A stretch of DNA of 64,000 nt from contig SVDZ01000001.1 of the NCBI GenBank assembly GCA_015057625.1, positions 20,689-84,688 on the forward strand. The letters run 5' to 3'. Origin of the DNA: Lachnospiraceae bacterium. GTDB lineage: Bacteria; Bacillota; Clostridia; Lachnospirales; Lachnospiraceae. The position numbers and the translations under genes are program-made. This document shows positions 18,351-27,713 of this stretch, in pieces; within the stretch, counting starts at the first letter, position 1; each line of letters opens with the position of its first letter. The notes under the pieces are model-generated. The model saw only the letters and a program-made list of their open reading frames with translations. It ran no database searches and was not told where the DNA came from.

Positions 18351-18659
18351 TTAGAATCCTCCTAAACTGTATATCTGTTTACACGGAAAAACCGCTGTTC
18401 CTTTTGTGTTATGCAGCTAATTTTCACACTTTATCACACTACAGTGCATAGCACAACCAAATAACATTATACTATCTAATCTATAAAAATGCTAGTGCTA
18501 ATTTAAGGCTTTTGCTTTTTCATTTTAACGGCTTTTTTCAATAAACTTTTTTTCTATCATTACTCCATAATATATGATAAAATTATGGTATGTTAATCGC
18601 GCACTGTGCGAATCGTTCGGAATCTAAAAAATCAATAATTACTGAAGGAGGACTTGTTT
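18351..18659. other. Divergent intergenic region purA / secreted protein
   Basis: About 300 bp with no coding potential seen. The minus strand has TATAAT at 18466-18471, a candidate -10 for purA, without a clear -35. On the plus strand, a short dyad around CGCAC-T-GTGCG (about 18600-18611) and the strong AAGGAGG (18645-18651) precede the next gene. Confidence 0.4.
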
Positions 18660-20234
18660 ATGAAAAACAAAATAATAAGTTTATTTCTATCACTTTCTTT
18701 AATTTGTGGAGCCTTTTATTTTTCTCCGTACACTAATTCATATGCCGATGTCAAGGCTCAATCTCTTCCAAATATTGACGACTACATTAATCCTGATGAA
18801 TTACAGACAAAGACCTATCTTTTTTATATGCCTGATGAATGGTTCACAGAATATAATGCGACCTATGACGGTGAAGATTTAAAAACCGGTTCAGCTTGTA
18901 TTTATTGGTGGTCAGTTTCCCCATACCCTAATTCATGGCCAGGATATCTACTTACAAAACGAGTGGATGGAAACCCAAATATTTTTAGCGCCACAGTTCC
19001 ATCTTCAGCATCCCCAATAATTTGGAACGACACGATAGATACAGGACATCGTCCAAATGAGGATGCAATAGCTCATCAGACCATAAACATTTCGGCTTCA
19101 TATTACTATCCCAAAGAGAGTTCTTTTTATCCGGAAGGCATTGAGAGTTTTGATGGTATGATATATGTTTTTGATTGCGACAACGCTAATGTAGATAATT
19201 ATATGAAAACAGCATTCTATTCCGGAGATTGGTTCTACTATTACGGAAATGGTGAATACGGTTACTACAAAACAAGAGAGGAAGCGGCTGCTCACAATGC
19301 CGTTTATTCAAACGGACTCTATCCCGGCTATCCTCTTCCTGAGCCTGAAACTACTACTGAGGAAATAACCACTATTGAAGAAACTACCATTGAAGAAACT
19401 ACCATTGAGGAAACTACCATTGAGGAAACTACTATTGAGGAAACTACCGTTGAGGAAACTACTGTTGAAGAAACTACCATTGAAGAAACTACCCAGGACA
19501 TAACCACTGCTAAAGAAACTACTCCGGAAACAATAGCACAGAAACCAACTTCAATTCCGGAAAGCCAGGTTTCCATCGAAGAGCCTTCAATTAAATCTTT
19601 CCAGAAAGGTGCTTCTCAAAATCAGGTTAACAGATTTGTTGAATCAATAAAATCAGAAAAAGATCCAAAGGGTTCCATTTATAATATTCTCTGTGCAAAG
19701 CAGAAAAAGGTAAAGAAAAACTCAATTACCATAAGTTGGAACAAGATTAAAGGCGCAACTTCTTACAATGTTTACGGCGCAAAATGTGGTAAAACAAAAG
19801 GTAAATTTAACACCTACAAAAAACTTGCCACTATAAAAGGTACACGTTTCACAGATAATAATTTGAGTAAAGGTTCTTACTACAAATATATTGTTGTCGC
19901 CTTTGACAAAAACAACAAAGCCATCACTTCTTCAAAGACATTGCACATAACCACAAAGGGTGGAAAGAAAGGAAACGCGAAGTCAGTTAGACTTTCAAAA
20001 AATAAAATAAAACTTTCACCGAAAAAAACATTCAAAATATCTGCAAAGGAAATTTCTGATTCTTCCAAACTTTCCATTGCAGCACATAGAAAAATCAGTT
20101 ATGAAAGTTCAAACAAAAAAGTGGTTACTGTATCAAAAAAAGGAATTGTTAAGGGCAGAAAAAAAGGAACTGCATATATTTACGTATATGCGCAAAATGG
20201 AATATACAAAAAAATAAAAGTTACTGTGAAATAA
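18660..20234 (+). CDS. Secreted protein with starch-binding-like module, FN3 and Ig-like domains
   Basis: 524 residues. Signal peptide about 1-30. Residues about 50-190 (YLFYMPDEW, IYWWS, SWPGYLL, IIWND, HQTINI) have the aromatic pattern of CBM25/26-type starch-binding domains; the family assignment is by pattern only. A long EETTI-repeat linker follows (about 225-290). Then come a Lys-rich FN3-like domain at about 340-430 and an Ig-like (Big_2) domain at about 435-524 ending in KKIKVTV. No catalytic domain or LPXTG is seen, so it probably binds carbohydrate at the cell surface. ATG 18660 is 8 nt after GGAGG; the in-frame TTG at 18654 is too close. Confidence 0.8.
   Translation: MKNKIISLFLSLSLICGAFYFSPYTNSYADVKAQSLPNIDDYINPDELQTKTYLFYMPDEWFTEYNATYDGEDLKTGSACIYWWSVSPYPNSWPGYLLTKRVDGNPNIFSATVPSSASPIIWNDTIDTGHRPNEDAIAHQTINISASYYYPKESSFYPEGIESFDGMIYVFDCDNANVDNYMKTAFYSGDWFYYYGNGEYGYYKTREEAAAHNAVYSNGLYPGYPLPEPETTTEEITTIEETTIEETTIEETTIEETTIEETTVEETTVEETTIEETTQDITTAKETTPETIAQKPTSIPESQVSIEEPSIKSFQKGASQNQVNRFVESIKSEKDPKGSIYNILCAKQKKVKKNSITISWNKIKGATSYNVYGAKCGKTKGKFNTYKKLATIKGTRFTDNNLSKGSYYKYIVVAFDKNNKAITSSKTLHITTKGGKKGNAKSVRLSKNKIKLSPKKTFKISAKEISDSSKLSIAAHRKISYESSNKKVVTVSKKGIVKGRKKGTAYIYVYAQNGIYKKIKVTVK
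19371..19492. repeat. 15-bp tandem repeats encoding EETTI linker
   Basis: About eight 15-bp units (GAAGAAACTACCATT and variants) in frame inside the secreted-protein gene, encoding an acidic Thr-rich spacer. Confidence 0.9.
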
Positions 20235-20250
20235 ATATTATTTCAGAATA

Positions 20251-20302
20251 AAAAAATACCTGCCAGGGAGAATTTTGATATAATTCTCCGGTAGGTATTT
20301 TC
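20251..20302. terminator. Bidirectional terminator
   Basis: AAAATACCT and GGAGAATT pair with AATTCTCC and AGGTATTTT around a small internal bulge, with A-rich and T-rich flanks. It separates the convergent secreted-protein gene and coaX. Confidence 0.85.
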
Positions 20303-20324
20303 TTTTTGCTCATCATCTCTATTC

Positions 20325-21092
20325 TTATTTCTGATTCTTTTGGTAAATATACCAGAGTCCCTTTAAAAGCAATTCATCATCAAAAATAATATTATGTTTG
20401 CAGTGATCCACGAATACTCTAGCCAATCCACCTGTAGCAAGGACAGTTGTCTTTTCACCAATCTCTTCCTCAATTCTGTCAATGAGTCCGTCAATCATCG
20501 CTGCTGTTCCAAATATTGCTCCACTCTTCATACAATCTACTGTATTCTTTCCAACAACTTTCTTTGGAGCATCGTAGCTTATGTACGGAAGCTGAGATGC
20601 ACGCTCCGAAAGAGCATCCTGCGAAATCTTAAGTCCCGGAATAATAATTCCACCAATATAGTTATGCTTTGAATCAATTACAGAACATGTAGTTGCAGTT
20701 CCCATATCAATGACTATTATAGGGCCTTCATACTGCTCAGTAGCTGCAACCGCATCAACAACTAAATCACTTCCAAGCGTAGTTGGATTATCAACCACAA
20801 TATTTAGTCCCGTCTTGATTCCTGCTCCTACAACCAATGGTTTTTTGCCTGTAATAATCTCAACAGCCCCCTGTAGAGTCGCTGTTATATTCGGAACTAC
20901 TGAAGAAATAATTGCGCCTTCAACATTATTAACAAATTCCTTGTACACATCAAGAAGCATTTTCAAATGAATTGCGTACTCGTCCTGAGTTTTTTTAAGG
21001 TCTGTTCCAAGTCTACAGGAACAAACTACTTTCTCATCTTCAACCATTCCGACAACAATATTTGTATTTCCAACATCTAACGCTAATATCAT
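20325..21092 (-). CDS. coaX: Type III pantothenate kinase
   Basis: Phosphorylates pantothenate with ATP, the first step from pantothenate to CoA. 255 residues, standard length. The N-terminal phosphate-binding motif DVGNTNIVVG is present, with the PTTLGSD and DMGTATT motifs and the GGLARVF motif near the C-terminus. Unlike CoaA, this type is not inhibited by CoA. Last gene of the pantothenate/CoA set, 92 bp after coaBC. Confidence 0.96.
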   Translation of the reverse strand: MILALDVGNTNIVVGMVEDEKVVCSCRLGTDLKKTQDEYAIHLKMLLDVYKEFVNNVEGAIISSVVPNITATLQGAVEIITGKKPLVVGAGIKTGLNIVVDNPTTLGSDLVVDAVAATEQYEGPIIVIDMGTATTCSVIDSKHNYIGGIIIPGLKISQDALSERASQLPYISYDAPKKVVGKNTVDCMKSGAIFGTAAMIDGLIDRIEEEIGEKTTVLATGGLARVFVDHCKHNIIFDDELLLKGLWYIYQKNQK

Positions 21093-21184
21093 TCTTTCAC
21101 CTATACATCTTTCTCTTTAATTCAAGAACTCTCTCGACGTTCCTGTCAAAGAATCATTATCATCAATACATATGATTTTCTCTT

Positions 21185-22375
21185 TTATAACATGCTTACA
21201 AGCTTGTCTAAAATTTTACCTGCAACTTCTTCCTTGCTCATAATTGGTAACTGTTCATTTCTTTCTTTTGTAATGAGAGTAACGATATTTGTGTCTGTCC
21301 CAAATCCTGCACCCACATCTTTCAAACTGTTAGCAACAATCATATCAGCATTTTTCTTTTCAAGCTTCTTTGTAGAATTTTCAATCAAAGACTGAGTCTC
21401 CATTGAGAATCCACATAAGAGCTGGCCTTCTTTTTTGTGAGCACCAAGATATGCAAGAATATCATCTGTTCTCTCCATCTCAATAGATAAGTCACCGTCT
21501 TTTTTCTTCATCTTTTCATCTGCCACAACTGCAGGTCTGTAGTCCGCCACTGCTGCAGATTTGATTATAATATCCTGTTCTGGCGCTTCTGCTGTAACCG
21601 CCTCAAACATATCCTTTGCGCTGACAATATTTACAACCTTGACAAAAGGTGGAAGCTTTGCGCTGATTGGTCCTGCAACTAATGTAACATCTGCTCCGCG
21701 AAGCATTGCAATCTTTGCAAGTGCACATCCCATCTTACCTGTAGAATGATTTGTAATATATCTTACCGGATCAATAGCCTCTCTTGTAGGTCCTGCTGTA
21801 ATCAAAATTTTCTTTCCCGCAAGATCTTTTTCAAATGCAATTTCCCTTACAATATAATCTACGAGAACTGACTCTTCAGGAAGTCTTCCCTCACCTACAT
21901 CTCCACATGCAAGCATTCCTGAACCCGGTTCAATAATCTCAAAACCGAATCTTTTCAGTTTTTCGATATTGTCCTGAACGATAGGATTTCTAAACATATA
22001 TGTGTTCATTGCCGGTGATACAATCTTTTTGCAAGTTGCAGAAACTGCAACAGTACTTAACATATCATCAGCAATTCCGTTTGCCATTTTTCCTATAATA
22101 TTGGCAGTTGCAGGTGCAATAAGCATTACGTCCGCTTTCTGTCCAAGTGAAACGTGTGCAACATTAAACTGGAAATTTCTATCAAATGTATCTACTAAAC
22201 ATTTTGTTTTTGTAATTGTCTCAAAGGCAATCGGATTGATAAAATTCTTTGCATTTTCAGTCATTATCACGTGAACTTCTGCTCCAAGTTTCACTAACAT
22301 ACTTGCAACATTTACCATCTTGTATGCAGCAATTCCACCTGATACCCCAAGTACTACTGTCTTTCCTTTAAGCAT
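21185..22375 (-). CDS. coaBC: Bifunctional phosphopantothenoylcysteine decarboxylase / phosphopantothenate-cysteine ligase
   Basis: Two consecutive steps of CoA synthesis in one 396-residue protein. The N-terminal flavin-dependent CoaC domain (about 1-180) has GVSGGIAAYK, the catalytic His in AHVSLG, the PAMN motif and the catalytic-loop Cys in ACGDVGEGR. The CoaB ligase domain (about 185-396) has ILITAGPTREAIDPVR, NHSTGKMG and IKSAAVADYRP. Encoded 54 bp after panD and 92 bp before coaX. Confidence 0.97.
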   Translation of the reverse strand: MLKGKTVVLGVSGGIAAYKMVNVASMLVKLGAEVHVIMTENAKNFINPIAFETITKTKCLVDTFDRNFQFNVAHVSLGQKADVMLIAPATANIIGKMANGIADDMLSTVAVSATCKKIVSPAMNTYMFRNPIVQDNIEKLKRFGFEIIEPGSGMLACGDVGEGRLPEESVLVDYIVREIAFEKDLAGKKILITAGPTREAIDPVRYITNHSTGKMGCALAKIAMLRGADVTLVAGPISAKLPPFVKVVNIVSAKDMFEAVTAEAPEQDIIIKSAAVADYRPAVVADEKMKKKDGDLSIEMERTDDILAYLGAHKKEGQLLCGFSMETQSLIENSTKKLEKKNADMIVANSLKDVGAGFGTDTNIVTLITKERNEQLPIMSKEEVAGKILDKLVSML

Positions 22376-22429
22376 ATTTCTACCTCCGTCGCGCTCTCGC
22401 GATTCTCATTAGTAAAGCTTTAGCTCAAA

Positions 22430-22819
22430 TTACATATCTTCTAATAAGCCATGCTTTTCGTATCTTGTTGTTCTTGCAATCTTGTTATCTTCGTCAACGA
22501 AAACTACCTTTGGTAGATTTTCTTTTATCTCTTTTTCATCCATCTGGGCATAGCACATGATAATAATCTTATCCCCAACTGACACACATCTTGCAGCGGC
22601 ACCGTTTAAGCAGATCATTCCGCTTCCACGCTCACCTGCGATTGTGTATGTCTCAAAACGGTTGCCGTTATTTACATCAACAATTGCAACCTTCTCATAC
22701 TCATATATTCCTGCAGCATCAAGTAAATCCTCGTCTACTGTGATGCTCCCAACGTAGTCAAGCGCTGCCTGAACAACTGTAGCTCTGTGAATTTTACCTT
22801 TTAACATTGATACTAACAT
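22430..22819 (-). CDS. panD: Aspartate 1-decarboxylase (pyruvoyl proenzyme)
   Basis: Makes beta-alanine from aspartate for pantothenate synthesis. 129 residues. The self-cleavage site Gly24-Ser25 (YVGSIT) is intact, so the pyruvoyl group can form, and K9 in the KGKIHRATV opening is conserved. The start places Ser at position 25 as in the family. Separated from panC by 297 bp, the longest gap of the cluster, filled by an inverted-repeat element. Confidence 0.96.
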   Translation of the reverse strand: MLVSMLKGKIHRATVVQAALDYVGSITVDEDLLDAAGIYEYEKVAIVDVNNGNRFETYTIAGERGSGMICLNGAAARCVSVGDKIIIMCYAQMDEKEIKENLPKVVFVDEDNKIARTTRYEKHGLLEDM

Positions 22820-22950
22820 TTCATTTCTCCTTATCTATGCTCATTTATAGTTTCTTAATTGATTTTTTTGGTTTTGTGTCTAAACCGGTTCTTTTCCATT
22901 TCATATGGTATATAAATAATTAATATTCGTCAACAGCTTAGTTTCTCTCT

Positions 22951-23137
22951 AACTTTATAGCAACAGTTTCGCCCAATAATTCGCAAAATCGTGTCTTCGA
23001 CACTGGCAGCTGCTTCGCAGCTTCCTTTTGCTCATTTTTGGGGCGCTTCGCTCATACTTACTCCTATGTACACGAAAAAATGCAAGCACTTTTTCGTGCA
23101 CAAGTAGTAAGTATGGCTAAACTGTTGCTATAAAGTT
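22951..23137. repeat. 187-bp inverted-repeat element abutting panC
   Basis: A perfect 19-bp inverted repeat (AACTTTATAGCAACAGTTT at 22951-22969, complement at 23119-23137) bounds the element. The right arm is the last coding codons of panC, so the left arm is a reversed copy of the gene end. Inside is a 63-nt hairpin: CATACTTACT (23053-23062) with AGTAAGTATG (23106-23115), plus CACGAAAAA with TTTTTCGTG nearer its tip. Three mini-hairpins with TTC loops (GTGTC/GACAC at 22991-23003, GCTGC/GCAGC at 23009-23021, and one near 23044) also lie inside. No ORF. It looks MITE-like or REP-like. Confidence 0.8.
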
Positions 23138-23962
23138 GTCAATTAATCTTGTCTTGCCGATGTAGACTGCCATTGCCACTAATACTTCGCCTTCGAGTTT
23201 GTCGATTTCCTGGCATGTTACTGCGTCTACTGCCTGCACGTAATCGATTTTTGCCATTGGCTCTGTCTCGATGTTTGCAATCATTGCGTCTACTACTTTT
23301 TTGCTATCTCTCTCTCCTGCCTCAACCATCTCCTGTCCGAGTTTGATTGTCTTGCTGAGGATGAGTGCTGCTTTCCTCTCTTCTTCTGAAAGGTATGTAT
23401 TTCTTGAACTCTTTGCAAGTCCGTCTTCTTCTCTGATTATTGGGCAGCCAACGATTTCAAGTCCAAAGTTTAAGTCTCTTACCATTCTCTTGATTACTGC
23501 AAGCTGCTGTGCATCTTTCTGTCCGAAGTATGCTTTGTCAGGGCAAACAATATTGAATAATTTGCTTACTACTGTACAAACTCCTCTAAAGTGAATTGGT
23601 CTGCTCTTTCCACAAAGCTGTTCTGAAACCTGCTCCATATCCACATGTGTTGAAAAGTCAGGTGCATACATTTCTTCAGGTTCCGGATTGAAAATAAGAT
23701 CCGCTCCTGTTGCCTCACAAAGTCTTGTATCTGCTTCTAAATCTCTTGGGTAAGCTTCCAAATCTTCGTTTGGTGCAAACTGAATTGGATTTACGAATAC
23801 GCTCACTACAACTTTATCATTTTCTTCAACAGCCTTTGCGATAAGACTCTGATGTCCTTCGTGAAGAAATCCCATTGTTGGAACAAGCCCAACTGTAAAT
23901 CCCTGTTTTCTCCATTCTCTAACCTGATCTCTTGTTTCTTTAACTGTATGTACTACTTTCAT
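23117..23962 (-). CDS. panC: Pantothenate synthetase
   Basis: Condenses pantoate and beta-alanine with ATP. 281 residues. Class motifs are PTMGFLHEGHQSL (HIGH-like), VFVNPIQFAPNED, RPIHFRGVCTVV and FGQKDAQQ. The C-terminal end (DNFIATV) lies inside the right arm of the inverted-repeat element. This raises the possibility that the element captured or supplied the end of the gene; the enzyme length is normal, so function should be intact. Confidence 0.96.
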   Translation of the reverse strand: MKVVHTVKETRDQVREWRKQGFTVGLVPTMGFLHEGHQSLIAKAVEENDKVVVSVFVNPIQFAPNEDLEAYPRDLEADTRLCEATGADLIFNPEPEEMYAPDFSTHVDMEQVSEQLCGKSRPIHFRGVCTVVSKLFNIVCPDKAYFGQKDAQQLAVIKRMVRDLNFGLEIVGCPIIREEDGLAKSSRNTYLSEEERKAALILSKTIKLGQEMVEAGERDSKKVVDAMIANIETEPMAKIDYVQAVDAVTCQEIDKLEGEVLVAMAVYIGKTRLIDNFIATV

Positions 23963-24009
23963 CTTAATTCTCCTTTTATTTTTCTAAAATACGATCTACC
24001 TTTTTTCGC

Positions 24010-24080
24010 TCGGGCACTTTGCGCATCCATCACTGTAAAGTGCCCGATATTTTGTAGTTATTCAGTTGCTAACGGCAACT
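24010..24080 (-). other. Two stem-loops between panB and panC
   Basis: TCGGGCACTTT (24010-24020) pairs perfectly with AAAGTGCCCGA (24037-24047), and AGTTGC (24064-24069) pairs with GCAACT (24075-24080). No long U-run follows in the direction of transcription, so they look more like mRNA-stabilising or processing hairpins than full terminators. Confidence 0.5.
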
Positions 24081-24098
24081 TCAAGTCTGACTCTTTTT

Positions 24099-24926
24099 TT
24101 AATAAAGTTTCTCGATAATACTCTCGTCAATCTTGTAAGTCTGCTCGATTGTCGGGAATGTTCCTTCCTTAACTTCTTTGTCATAATCTGCAAATGCCTG
24201 TCTCATTGCTTCTCCAACATTTGCAAATTTCTTTACAAACTTTGGTGTGAAATCTGAGAACATTCCAACTGCATCTGCATAAACTAAAACCTGTCCGTCG
24301 CAACCTGCTCCGGCGCCAATTCCGATTGTCGGAATTCCGATGCTGTTTGTAACGAGTGTTGCAAGTTTCTCAGGTACACACTCAAGTACTACTGCAAATG
24401 CTCCTGCTTCTTCAACTTTCTTTGCATCTTCGATAAGTTTCTTTGCAGCCATCTCTGTTTTGCCCTGCACCTTGAATCCGCCAAAGGCGTTGATTGACTG
24501 TGGTGTAAGTCCAAGATGTGCACATACAGGAATTCCAGCATCTGTGATTGCCTTAATCTGTGGGCAAACCTCAGCTCCGCCCTCAAGCTTAACTGCATTT
24601 GCACGGGCTTCCTTCATAAGTCTTCCTGCATTTACCACTGCATCATAAACTGATGTCTGGTAAGACATAAATGGCATATCCACTACAACAAGTGCATTTT
24701 TTGCACCTCTTGCCACTGCCGCACCATGGTGAATCATATCTTCCATAGTAACTGAAATTGTATCTTCATAACCAAGCATTACATTTCCAAGTGAATCTCC
24801 AACTAAGATTGAATCTACTCCTGATTCATCAATAAGTTTTGCTGTTGAATAATCATAGGCTGTAAGCATTGTAAGTTTCTTATTGTTTGCTTTTGCTTCC
24901 TTAAATGTGTTCACTGTAACCTTCAT
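24099..24926 (-). CDS. panB: Ketopantoate hydroxymethyltransferase
   Basis: Adds a hydroxymethyl group from methylene-THF to alpha-ketoisovalerate. 275 residues. Family motifs are [22 protein letters not shown] with metal-binding Asp, GGAEVCP and [17 protein letters not shown]. Encoded between the DUF2520 protein and panC on the same strand. Confidence 0.96.
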   Translation of the reverse strand: MKVTVNTFKEAKANNKKLTMLTAYDYSTAKLIDESGVDSILVGDSLGNVMLGYEDTISVTMEDMIHHGAAVARGAKNALVVVDMPFMSYQTSVYDAVVNAGRLMKEARANAVKLEGGAEVCPQIKAITDAGIPVCAHLGLTPQSINAFGGFKVQGKTEMAAKKLIEDAKKVEEAGAFAVVLECVPEKLATLVTNSIGIPTIGIGAGAGCDGQVLVYADAVGMFSDFTPKFVKKFANVGEAMRQAFADYDKEVKEGTFPTIEQTYKIDESIIEKLY

Positions 24927-24953
24927 AACTGTGCCCTCCTTTGAACTCAGTTC

Positions 24954-24994
24954 AGAATCTTTTCCGATTCTTCTTTAATAGCCTTTATGCTATT
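24954..24994 (-). other. Two short stem-loops upstream of panB
   Basis: AGAATC/GATTCT (24954-24971) and AATAGC/GCTATT (24977-24994) lie in the 143 bp between the DUF2520 gene and panB. No U-run; role unknown. Confidence 0.35.
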
Positions 24995-25085
24995 AACTCC
25001 AAATGTAACTCCCATTCTATTAACTCTTAATTATTAACTGTTTTTCTTAATTATCAAAATCTTAATTATTAATCATTTTTGTATG

Positions 25086-25943
25086 TCAGTCTGACAACTG
25101 TGTATCCAAAAGCTTCACAAGCTCTGAATAATCTCTCTCAGGATTTTTCTTTTCTGCCACTTCAATCAGCTGTTTTGCAAGAACCGTGTATGTCAGTTTC
25201 ATATCGTCGTCCAACTCGCCGAGATGCTTTTTGATTGTCTCTGTGTCACATCTCTCAACCGGTCCTGTAAGTGCATCAACCACTCCGACTTTTGCAATGT
25301 TGCCCACGTTGTTGATTGCTATCGGCGATAACGCCCTCTTTGCAAGTTTCTCATCGAAACCACACTCCACAAGAAGCTTCTGTGCAACTGCCATAAGTGC
25401 CACTACATAATTGCTGGCAAATACTGCCGCGCTGTGATACTTTATCTTGCACTTAGCATCGATAATCTGAACATCATGTCCCCACGACTCAAACAGTTCC
25501 TTGAAGTACCCTAAGTACTTTTTGTCTCCTTCAATTGTAAAAAATGCTTTTGAAATTTCCTGATAAGACGTCAGTTTGTCATTAACTGCGTACATTGGAT
25601 GAATTGAATAACCAAATGCCCCCACTTGGTTACTTTCAGAAAACACGGCGGAAGATAACGCGCCGCTACAGTGACATATTATTTTATTCCCGATTTCTGA
25701 CAACGACTTTAACTGTTCCCAAATCGTTCCGATTACACCGTCCGGAACCGTAATAAAAATAATATCGCTATTTGCAACTAAGTCCTTTATGTCCCCATAA
25801 TATGAGGAAGCCGTAAACCTTGCTGCTTCTTTTGCCGATTCTGGGTTTCTGCTGAAATATCCGGATACATACATGTTACGTTCCGAAAAGTACCTTCCTA
25901 ATGTGAAACCAACCTTGCCGGCTCCAATAAATCCTATCCTCAT
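25086..25943 (-). CDS. Rossmann-fold DUF2520 protein, candidate ketopantoate reductase (PanG-type)
   Basis: 285 residues. An N-terminal NAD(P)-binding Rossmann motif (MRIGFIGAGKVGFTLG) is followed by a DUF2520 C-terminal domain with the HSAAVFASNYVVALM helix and PIAINNV. ATG 25943 is chosen because AGGTG precedes it; the longer in-frame extension has no ribosome site. It is the first gene of a set otherwise containing panB, panC, panD, coaBC and coaX. The NADPH-dependent ketopantoate reductase step has no PanE-type gene here. A non-PanE reductase named PanG has been described in Francisella; I recall that it belongs to this type of family but cannot confirm it here. Assignment as the missing reductase is therefore inference from family and context. 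Confidence 0.72.
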   Translation of the reverse strand: MRIGFIGAGKVGFTLGRYFSERNMYVSGYFSRNPESAKEAARFTASSYYGDIKDLVANSDIIFITVPDGVIGTIWEQLKSLSEIGNKIICHCSGALSSAVFSESNQVGAFGYSIHPMYAVNDKLTSYQEISKAFFTIEGDKKYLGYFKELFESWGHDVQIIDAKCKIKYHSAAVFASNYVVALMAVAQKLLVECGFDEKLAKRALSPIAINNVGNIAKVGVVDALTGPVERCDTETIKKHLGELDDDMKLTYTVLAKQLIEVAEKKNPERDYSELVKLLDTQLSD

Positions 25944-26068
25944 ATAATCACCTACTTTCATTAGGTATTGTACGAAGAATAAAATAAAATCACGGTATAG
26001 TTTCTTTCTGAATACCATCCACGCAAAATATATCATTTAAGTTTAAAAATGTAAAGATATAAACAAAT

Positions 26069-26112
26069 AAAACCTAATTAAATAAAGTTTTGCCTTCATT
26101 TAATTAGGTTTT
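26069..26112 (-). terminator. Terminator after the lipoprotein gene
   Basis: Perfect 15-bp inverted repeat (AAAACCTAATTAAAT and its complement) with a 14-nt loop, followed on the minus strand by a T-rich tract. Confidence 0.88.
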
Positions 26113-26130
26113 GTAAATTTCTCACCTATA

Positions 26131-26583
26131 CTATTCTACTTCTTCAACACTGTCTACTTTTAATAACTCTTCCAATTCCAAATCTTTAAGAACATTATTA
26201 ACCACTTCCTCTGCATCATTTTTAGATGTGTCCATTTTCATTCTGATGCTTATAGTATTTGCTGTTCCGCCTTCATCTGAAATATCACCATACTTTGACA
26301 GAGCCTCACTTAACTTTTCCGATGTCTCCATATATGAGTTTTCATACAAATCTCTTGTAGCTCCATTTAATATATAACTGTAATTAATGGTAAATTCTTT
26401 TATCGGATTTTCTGTTGTCTCCTCAACTGTATTCTCTGTATCTTCTGTTACCTCAACGGTCTCACTGTTCTTTGAAGCATCATCCACCGGCACAAATTTA
26501 TTTTTAATATCTGTAAAACTACAACCTGTAAGCAATACCATTGATGTTGCAACAGCTAAAACTACTGCTAATGTTTTTTTCAT
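26131..26583 (-). CDS. Small lipoprotein
   Basis: 150 residues. A lipoprotein signal ends with lipobox LLTGC at about residues 18-22, so it should be anchored to the outer face of the membrane. An acidic, Thr/Glu-rich stretch is followed by a compact domain of about 80 residues (FTINYSYILNGATRDLYENS...) of no family I recognise. ATG 26583 follows AGAGGT; the longer in-frame start at 26610 does not. It lies 46 bp after the SdpI-like gene on the same strand, so it may belong to that regulated operon. Confidence 0.8.
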   Translation of the reverse strand: MKKTLAVVLAVATSMVLLTGCSFTDIKNKFVPVDDASKNSETVEVTEDTENTVEETTENPIKEFTINYSYILNGATRDLYENSYMETSEKLSEALSKYGDISDEGGTANTISIRMKMDTSKNDAEEVVNNVLKDLELEELLKVDSVEEVE

Positions 26584-26629
26584 ATCAATTACCTCTCTTT
26601 TGTTATTCAAAAACCTTCTTTGTGGTTCA

Positions 26630-27712
26630 TTATCTTACTTTTTCCAAAAGTTTATTATACAACTCTTTTGTAGATGTTTCATCCTTTTCATTGATGACAA
26701 GTTTATCATCACCAATTGTCAGAACAACACAGGAATTGCAGGATGAATATGTGTATCTGGTATAATATCCAAACTCATTATTACTATATTGTCCCATTGA
26801 AAGAGATGGTGTGCCATATCCGTTTGTTCTAGAACCCGGTGTGTCTTTTTCTCTGTATTCAACATTTGAAATCTCATCATATTTCACAGAATAATCAGCC
26901 CAAAATGTCGCCTCAATTTTCAATGAGTCTTCACCCATATTCACCTCATATTTTCCAACTAACAATGCGAAGGCCACAAATACCAACGCCAAAATTGTTA
27001 TGACTACTCCTGCCTTCCCATATCGGTTGACTCTTATATAGTTCTTAAAATCGTCAGTTGTTGCTGTTCCAAGTTCTAATTGTTTTCTGTGATACATATA
27101 TGAATAAATAATTGGAATAGCGGCTATCAACACTAAGGCTATAATCAATACTGTCATGCCTGCTGCTTCAGGTAAAAACATAGCTGTAACCCCAATCAAT
27201 CCGCAAGCCACCCAAATCTTTCCCGAAAAACGATGGGTTGCATTCCAGTTTTCTTCATTTCCAAGTGTCCATGGAATTCTAATTCCAATAGTACTGTTTC
27301 TTTTACATTTTGGTAAATAATTTCCTATTACTACAAAAACCAATCCCATCAGGTACCAGTATCTCAATTTCATTTCCATAATTGATGAATACATAAAACC
27401 TGAAACCACTATAGATATAGTCGGTGCCAGATAATAAATCAAATTCAAAACTTTTGAATTCTGTTCTCTGTTATTCGGATCCAGAAATGTAGCCAGAACA
27501 CAAACCCAGTGAACTATCAGCATAATAATAGGAACCAGAATAATTCCCATCTGTCTGCTTGTGAAACCATCTACTTCTCCGTTTATATTCCAGTGTGAAG
27601 GCATTGGATCAGGCAATTTATCCCACATAATCAGGCCGTACACTATCGGCAACAAAACAACCAAAGAGCTAACCAACAATTTAATTTTATTTTCTTTAAT
27701 CATCTTTAACAT
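26630..27712 (-). CDS. SdpI/DUF1648-family membrane protein with C-terminal PH-like domain
   Basis: 360 residues. The DUF1648 motif near the N-terminus (LPDPMPSHWNINGEVDGF) is followed by the SdpI motif (IGNYLPKCKRNSTIGIRIPWTLGNEENWNATHR, split here: IGNYLPK, then GIRIPWTL, then WNATHRFSG). About seven to eight membrane helices are followed by a beta-rich C-terminal region of about 110 residues. In Bacillus, SdpI gives immunity to the SdpC toxin and captures the SdpR repressor. No sdpABC toxin genes are near, so here the protein probably senses or resists membrane-active peptides. Its ATG lies 1 bp after the ArsR-gene stop, so translation is coupled. Confidence 0.86.
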   Translation of the reverse strand: MLKMIKENKIKLLVSSLVVLLPIVYGLIMWDKLPDPMPSHWNINGEVDGFTSRQMGIILVPIIMLIVHWVCVLATFLDPNNREQNSKVLNLIYYLAPTISIVVSGFMYSSIMEMKLRYWYLMGLVFVVIGNYLPKCKRNSTIGIRIPWTLGNEENWNATHRFSGKIWVACGLIGVTAMFLPEAAGMTVLIIALVLIAAIPIIYSYMYHRKQLELGTATTDDFKNYIRVNRYGKAGVVITILALVFVAFALLVGKYEVNMGEDSLKIEATFWADYSVKYDEISNVEYREKDTPGSRTNGYGTPSLSMGQYSNNEFGYYTRYTYSSCNSCVVLTIGDDKLVINEKDETSTKELYNKLLEKVR

Positions 27713-27713
27713 A

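Noticed and set aside
18351..18480. Purine riboswitch in the purA leader
   Set aside because: The conserved junction and loop sequences of the purine aptamer are absent.
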